64,000 nucleotides of DNA from CALMBW01 sp963779645. Its GTDB lineage: Bacteria > Actinomycetota > CADDZG01 > WHSQ01. Below the pieces are notes generated by a model. That model did no database searches and was not told the DNA's origin. It saw only the letters and a program-made list of their open reading frames with translations. Each line of letters opens with the position of its first letter. The first letter of the stretch is position 1. The stretch covers positions 186,001-250,000 of the forward strand of contig CAVZYX010000005.1 in NCBI GenBank assembly GCA_963779645.1, in the 5' to 3' direction. Position numbers and translations under genes: made by a program. Positions 60,644 through 64,000 of this stretch are shown here, piece by piece.

Positions 60644-62170
60644 CTAGAGGCCCAGCGTGGCGCCAGTGGGTAGGTCGGCGTTACCGAGCAGATACGAGGC
60701 ATCATCCTTGCGAATGAACGCTCCAAAGGAACCGGACCCCAAGTCAAATGTGCCCGACATAGTGACGTCCTCACCAAGGTAACTAAAGGACACCAATGTC
60801 TCCGAAACATGTGAAACATCCGCACGGAGAACAGGAAAGTCCGGGTAGTCGTCACTTATCAATCTGAACTTCCCAGAGCTGGGGTCAATCACGATGCTTC
60901 CACCATCATTCAATGCGTCAACAAACTCATACGGCCACTTCTCAACTCTAAAATCCAACGTAGCGAAATCGAAGGTGTGACTCCCGGAAGATCCAACACC
61001 ATAGTGCGAGCCATCTCGATGGTATGTAGCCCAGTTGTTGAAGGAATCGGCGGCGCTAAGGCCATAGAACTCGTAGGTACCGACAGCCATGTCCTCATCG
61101 ATCTCAATCACCTTGCTACCAGCGATTGGCTCCGCATAGCCCGCGTCCTGTTGGGAGAAATACTCGCCGTCGATCACCCACAACATGAAAACGCTACGGG
61201 TGACGGAGAGATCTTCAAACTCGTACGACAGCGTCAGCGTTTCCCCCGAAAGGAAGTACTCATCTTCGGGCTGTAGAGCGATGCTTTGAAGCTCGGGTGG
61301 CGTCTCATCCGCATTTGGATTGTCGATAACAAAGTCCAGTTGGGAGAGATTGAATCCGTGATGCGTTGGGCCCTCTAGTCCCTGGGGGGAGATGTGGGCT
61401 TCACCGTTCCTTAGCAACTCAATCTCGTTGGAAGATCGATCTGCGAGTATCACGCTCTTGAGTTCGTAGGTGCCCGAGACCCACGATCCCTGGACATATT
61501 CCCTCTTGAACCACTTGATCGACCCCCGCGGGAACTCTTCGTAAGTAGATAGGCGATGACCCCGACCAGAGGGCCCCTCATAAACAAACGTGATGTGCCC
61601 AAGCGCCTGATCCGCGACCTCGTAGTCGATGACAACTGGATCATCGACGGCCAATGGGCCGCTTGAACGAATGGACATCGACACCAATTCCGGTACCTCT
61701 AAATCAGCATCTGGATTCACAAACTCGAAGTCGAAGGCGGAGAGGTCGAAAGAATGATTGCCGAAAGTTTGGCCCGGCCGTACATAAGTACTGCCGCCCC
61801 GGTAGTAAGTGACGGATCTCCCGCCTAGCCAACTAAACGTAACTTGATAAAAGTGAAAAACTCCGGGTCGGTGGAATTCGCCAACTGGCTCCTCAAACGT
61901 CGACCCATTTGGGTCTAAATCATCGAAGCTACGCCACTGCCCATAGGCGTCTGCGTAGCCAACCTGGATGAAGTTCAAAGAGTCGGCATGAGTAGCGTCA
62001 TAGGTGAAGGAAAGATTTTCTCCCACCTGAAGTTCCTCGCCACTCGTCACTTCGAGGGTGACGACTTCGTAGTCATCCTCAGCTGAAGCCGCTGGGGCGT
62101 TGACGGCAGCCGAAACTGCGATCAGGGAAATTGCTACGAGGACAAGAGAAAGTCGCCGTGCAGGTATCAC
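60644..62170 (-). CDS. Secreted protein with three Ig-like repeats
   Basis: The 508-residue protein has a signal peptide (about 1-30, ending PAASAED). Three tandem beta repeats of about 120 residues lie at about 35-154, 158-288 and 292-410. Each begins with an LxSMSI/LQSIAL-like strand after E-P-EL and ends with an aromatic closing phrase: HSFDLSAFDFEFVNPDAD, HGFNLSQLDFVIDNPNAD and HTFDFATLDFRVE. The last 100 residues form a further beta domain. The gene is more AT-rich than its neighbours. A surface or adhesion role is likely; the family was not recognised. Confidence 0.75.
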   Translation of the reverse strand: MIPARRLSLVLVAISLIAVSAAVNAPAASAEDDYEVVTLEVTSGEELQVGENLSFTYDATHADSLNFIQVGYADAYGQWRSFDDLDPNGSTFEEPVGEFHRPGVFHFYQVTFSWLGGRSVTYYRGGSTYVRPGQTFGNHSFDLSAFDFEFVNPDADLEVPELVSMSIRSSGPLAVDDPVVIDYEVADQALGHITFVYEGPSGRGHRLSTYEEFPRGSIKWFKREYVQGSWVSGTYELKSVILADRSSNEIELLRNGEAHISPQGLEGPTHHGFNLSQLDFVIDNPNADETPPELQSIALQPEDEYFLSGETLTLSYEFEDLSVTRSVFMLWVIDGEYFSQQDAGYAEPIAGSKVIEIDEDMAVGTYEFYGLSAADSFNNWATYHRDGSHYGVGSSGSHTFDFATLDFRVEKWPYEFVDALNDGGSIVIDPSSGKFRLISDDYPDFPVLRADVSHVSETLVSFSYLGEDVTMSGTFDLGSGSFGAFIRKDDASYLLGNADLPTGATLGL

Positions 62171-62261
62171 AGTTAAGCCCTCTCGCCCGTCCGCTGATTC
62201 GTCTCGAGCGTGGTTCGCCCTGCTTATGCCGATTCCTGCCAGCTTGCCCAGGTTGGAGCGG

Positions 62262-63066
62262 TTAGGCGGGTTTTATGGGGGCTATCGAGAGGTCTAGGCG
62301 CTTGAAGCCGCCGGCTTCTGGGAAGTTGATCGTTGCTTCGATGCCTACTGCCGACTGGCTTATCTCGACGATGGTGCCGCGGCCCCATTTGTTGTGCACC
62401 ACTTCCTGACCCGCCTTGAAGACGGTCGGATCGTTCACCTCGCGTAGAGGAACTAGCCCCGGACGCGAGCCACCGGTCCGACCAGTAGAGCCCTTATGAC
62501 CTTCAGCCATGTGCACGAGTTCGTTCGGAATCTCGTTGAGGAAGCGAGACGGAGGGTTGTAGTTCAGTCCCCCCCACAGGCTGCGAGACCAGGCGTTGAT
62601 CAGATAGAGGCGCTCGCGGGCTCGAGTGATGCCGACATAGCAGAGGCGCCGCTCCTCTTCCATCTGGTCGGGGTCGCCGATCGAACGGATGTGGGGGAAG
62701 ACGCCTTCCTCGACGCCGAGGATGAACACGACGGGATACTCGAGTCCCTTCGCGTTGTGCAGGGTCATCAACGTGACCCCGGTTTCGTCACCTTGTTGTT
62801 CATCCGTGTCGGTAACGAGAGCGATCCGCTCTAGAAACTCGACCAGTGTGGGTTCGTCCGCTGCAGCGTCGTACTCCCCCGCAACGCCCGCCAGCTCTCG
62901 CAGGTTCTCCTGCCGGGACAGAGACTCGAACGTGCGGTCCGCCTGTAACTCATTCATGTATCCGCTGATATCCCAGGTGAGCTCGACGATCTCGGGTACC
63001 GGTCGCCGCTCTTCGGCTGCCCCTCTGATGCGCTCGAAGACGGCAAGTACTTCACCGACACCAGCC
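62262..63066 (-). CDS. UvrD/PcrA helicase, C-terminal part after a frameshift
   Basis: This frame carries the C-terminal helicase motifs: VTLMTLHNAKGLEYPVVFI (motif V), EERRLCYVGITRARERLYLI (motif VI) and a PcrA-type C-terminal DNA/RNA polymerase-binding tail with VHNKWGRGTIVEISQS. It continues the upstream frame across a one-base extra G in a GGG run near 63066. Joined, the two parts would form a superfamily 1A helicase acting in nucleotide-excision repair. The gene is conserved and important, so a sequence error is more likely than true loss. Open reading continues upstream to 63176 only as shadow. Confidence 0.9.
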
Positions 63067-64000
63067 CTGGCCCGCTTTCGGGATGTCCTCGATCTCATCG
63101 ATCCGCTCAAGCGCGGCCCCCAGGGAGATGTCTTGGCGGCGAGCGAACTCGATGATCCGAGCCATCGATGTATCACCGATCCCGCGTTTGGGGGCCGCGA
63201 CCGCCCGAGTGATACTTACCTCGTCCGAGGGGTTCATCGCCGATCGAAGCCACGCAAAGATGTCTTTGATCTCCTTGCGCTCGTAGAACCGGACACCACC
63301 GACGACTCGGTAAGGAAGCTCTTCCTTGGCGAACATCTCTTCCAGCACCCGGCTCTGAGCGTTCGTGCGGTAAAAGATGGCGACATCTGACAGAGAGATG
63401 CCGTTCCTGCTCAACCGCTTGATCTCCCCCGCGGCCCACAACGCCTCGTCATGTTCGTTCTGAGCGTGGTACCGGGTGATGAGCTCGCCGCCGGCTTCTT
63501 GGGTCCACAGAGCCTTGGGTTTCCGCATCACGTTGTTGCTGATCACGGCGTTGGCTGCGTCAAGGATCGTTTGGGTGGAGCGGTAGTTCTGCTCAAGCGT
63601 GACGACGCGTGCATTCGGCCAATCGCGTTCGAAGTCCAACATGTTTTTGATACTGGCGCCACGGAACGCATAGATGCCTTGGTCTGCATCACCGACAACG
63701 AAGATGTTCTTCCACTTGCCTGCCAGCAAGGTCGCAAGTCGCGCCTGCGCATGATTGGTGTCCTGGAACTCGTCGACCATGACGTATTGGAAGCGCTCCT
63801 GGTAATGGAGCCGAGCATCGTCGAACCGATCGAGGATCTCGACCACTTTCATGATCAGGTCGTCGAAGTCCATCGCCGACGCAAGCGTCAACCGACGCTG
63901 GTAGTCCGTATAGATGCGAGCCACGGTTCGCTCCCACGGGTTCGAGGCGAAGTCGCTGTAGAGACCGGCGTCCATCAGCTTGTTCTTGGCATCCGAGATA
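63052..64000 (-). CDS. UvrD/PcrA helicase, internal part (cut by window edge)
   Basis: This frame covers motifs II to IV of an SF1A helicase: YVMVDEFQDTNHAQARLA (Walker B region), FVVGDADQGIYAFRGASIKN (motif III), TLEQNYRSTQTILDAANAVI (motif IV) and AIFYRTNAQSRVLEEMFA. The Walker A segment lies outside the window. The frame runs to the right edge, in-frame upstream of the internal ATG at 63975. It ends after DIPKAGQGWCR, where the reading should shift into the 62262-63066 frame. Confidence 0.9.
   Translation of the reverse strand, partial: ISDAKNKLMDAGLYSDFASNPWERTVARIYTDYQRRLTLASAMDFDDLIMKVVEILDRFDDARLHYQERFQYVMVDEFQDTNHAQARLATLLAGKWKNIFVVGDADQGIYAFRGASIKNMLDFERDWPNARVVTLEQNYRSTQTILDAANAVISNNVMRKPKALWTQEAGGELITRYHAQNEHDEALWAAGEIKRLSRNGISLSDVAIFYRTNAQSRVLEEMFAKEELPYRVVGGVRFYERKEIKDIFAWLRSAMNPSDEVSITRAVAAPKRGIGDTSMARIIEFARRQDISLGAALERIDEIEDIPKAGQGWCR

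Overview
The window looks like a chromosomal contig of an uncultivated, GC-rich Actinomycetota member. Supporting traits are a 13E12/DUF222 HNH gene under an SOS box, an R2-like ligand-binding oxidase, an NADPH:F420 oxidoreductase, acyl-CoA carboxylases with fused biotin carboxylase and biotin carrier, a one-gene carboxyltransferase with AccD- and AccA-like halves, and many GTG/TTG starts. The lineage below phylum cannot be fixed from the sequence alone. No tRNA, rRNA, CRISPR array or intact mobile element was seen.

Layout. 0-16 kb is acyl-CoA and branched-chain acid metabolism: two acyl-CoA dehydrogenases, an R2lox-like oxidase with a C-terminal SCP2-like domain, two biotin-carrying carboxylase alpha subunits, a carboxyltransferase beta subunit, an enoyl-CoA hydratase, an HMG-CoA-lyase-like protein and biotin ligase BirA. 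These could form a leucine/isovalerate degradation route plus acetyl/propionyl-CoA carboxylation. 16-18 kb carries two lipoproteins, one of them a lytic transglycosylase. 18-22.4 kb is a decayed, more AT-rich accessory stretch: a split LVIVD-type propeller gene, fragments of other exported proteins, an IS1595-type transposase tail, and broken DUF5343-like and DUF4760-like genes. 22.4-36.5 kb holds envelope and regulatory genes: secreted proteins, a YcaQ-type glycosylase, an M14 carboxypeptidase, an ECF sigma factor with a membrane partner, and an EAL phosphodiesterase. It also holds a small family of palindromic repeats. 36.5-59.3 kb is the central-carbon core: methylmalonyl-CoA mutase, succinate dehydrogenase, malate and isocitrate dehydrogenases, citrate synthase and succinyl-CoA synthetase, with FolD, PurN and PurH for one-carbon and purine metabolism, and the fused carboxyltransferase. 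59.3-64 kb has a membrane-anchored cyclophilin, a repeat-containing secreted protein and a UvrD/PcrA helicase cut by the window edge.

How it fits together: acyl-CoA dehydrogenation, carboxylation and hydration produce acetyl-CoA and propionyl-CoA. Methylmalonyl-CoA mutase, split over two loci 18.5 kb apart, feeds succinyl-CoA into the SucCD/Sdh/Mdh/citrate-synthase cycle encoded nearby.

Caution on frameshifts: several genes are broken by single-base indels, and several of these sit in C or G runs. A conserved helicase (UvrD/PcrA) is among them. Some of the apparent pseudogenes are therefore probably sequence errors, whereas the 18-22 kb stretch also has missing segments and foreign insertions and looks truly decayed.
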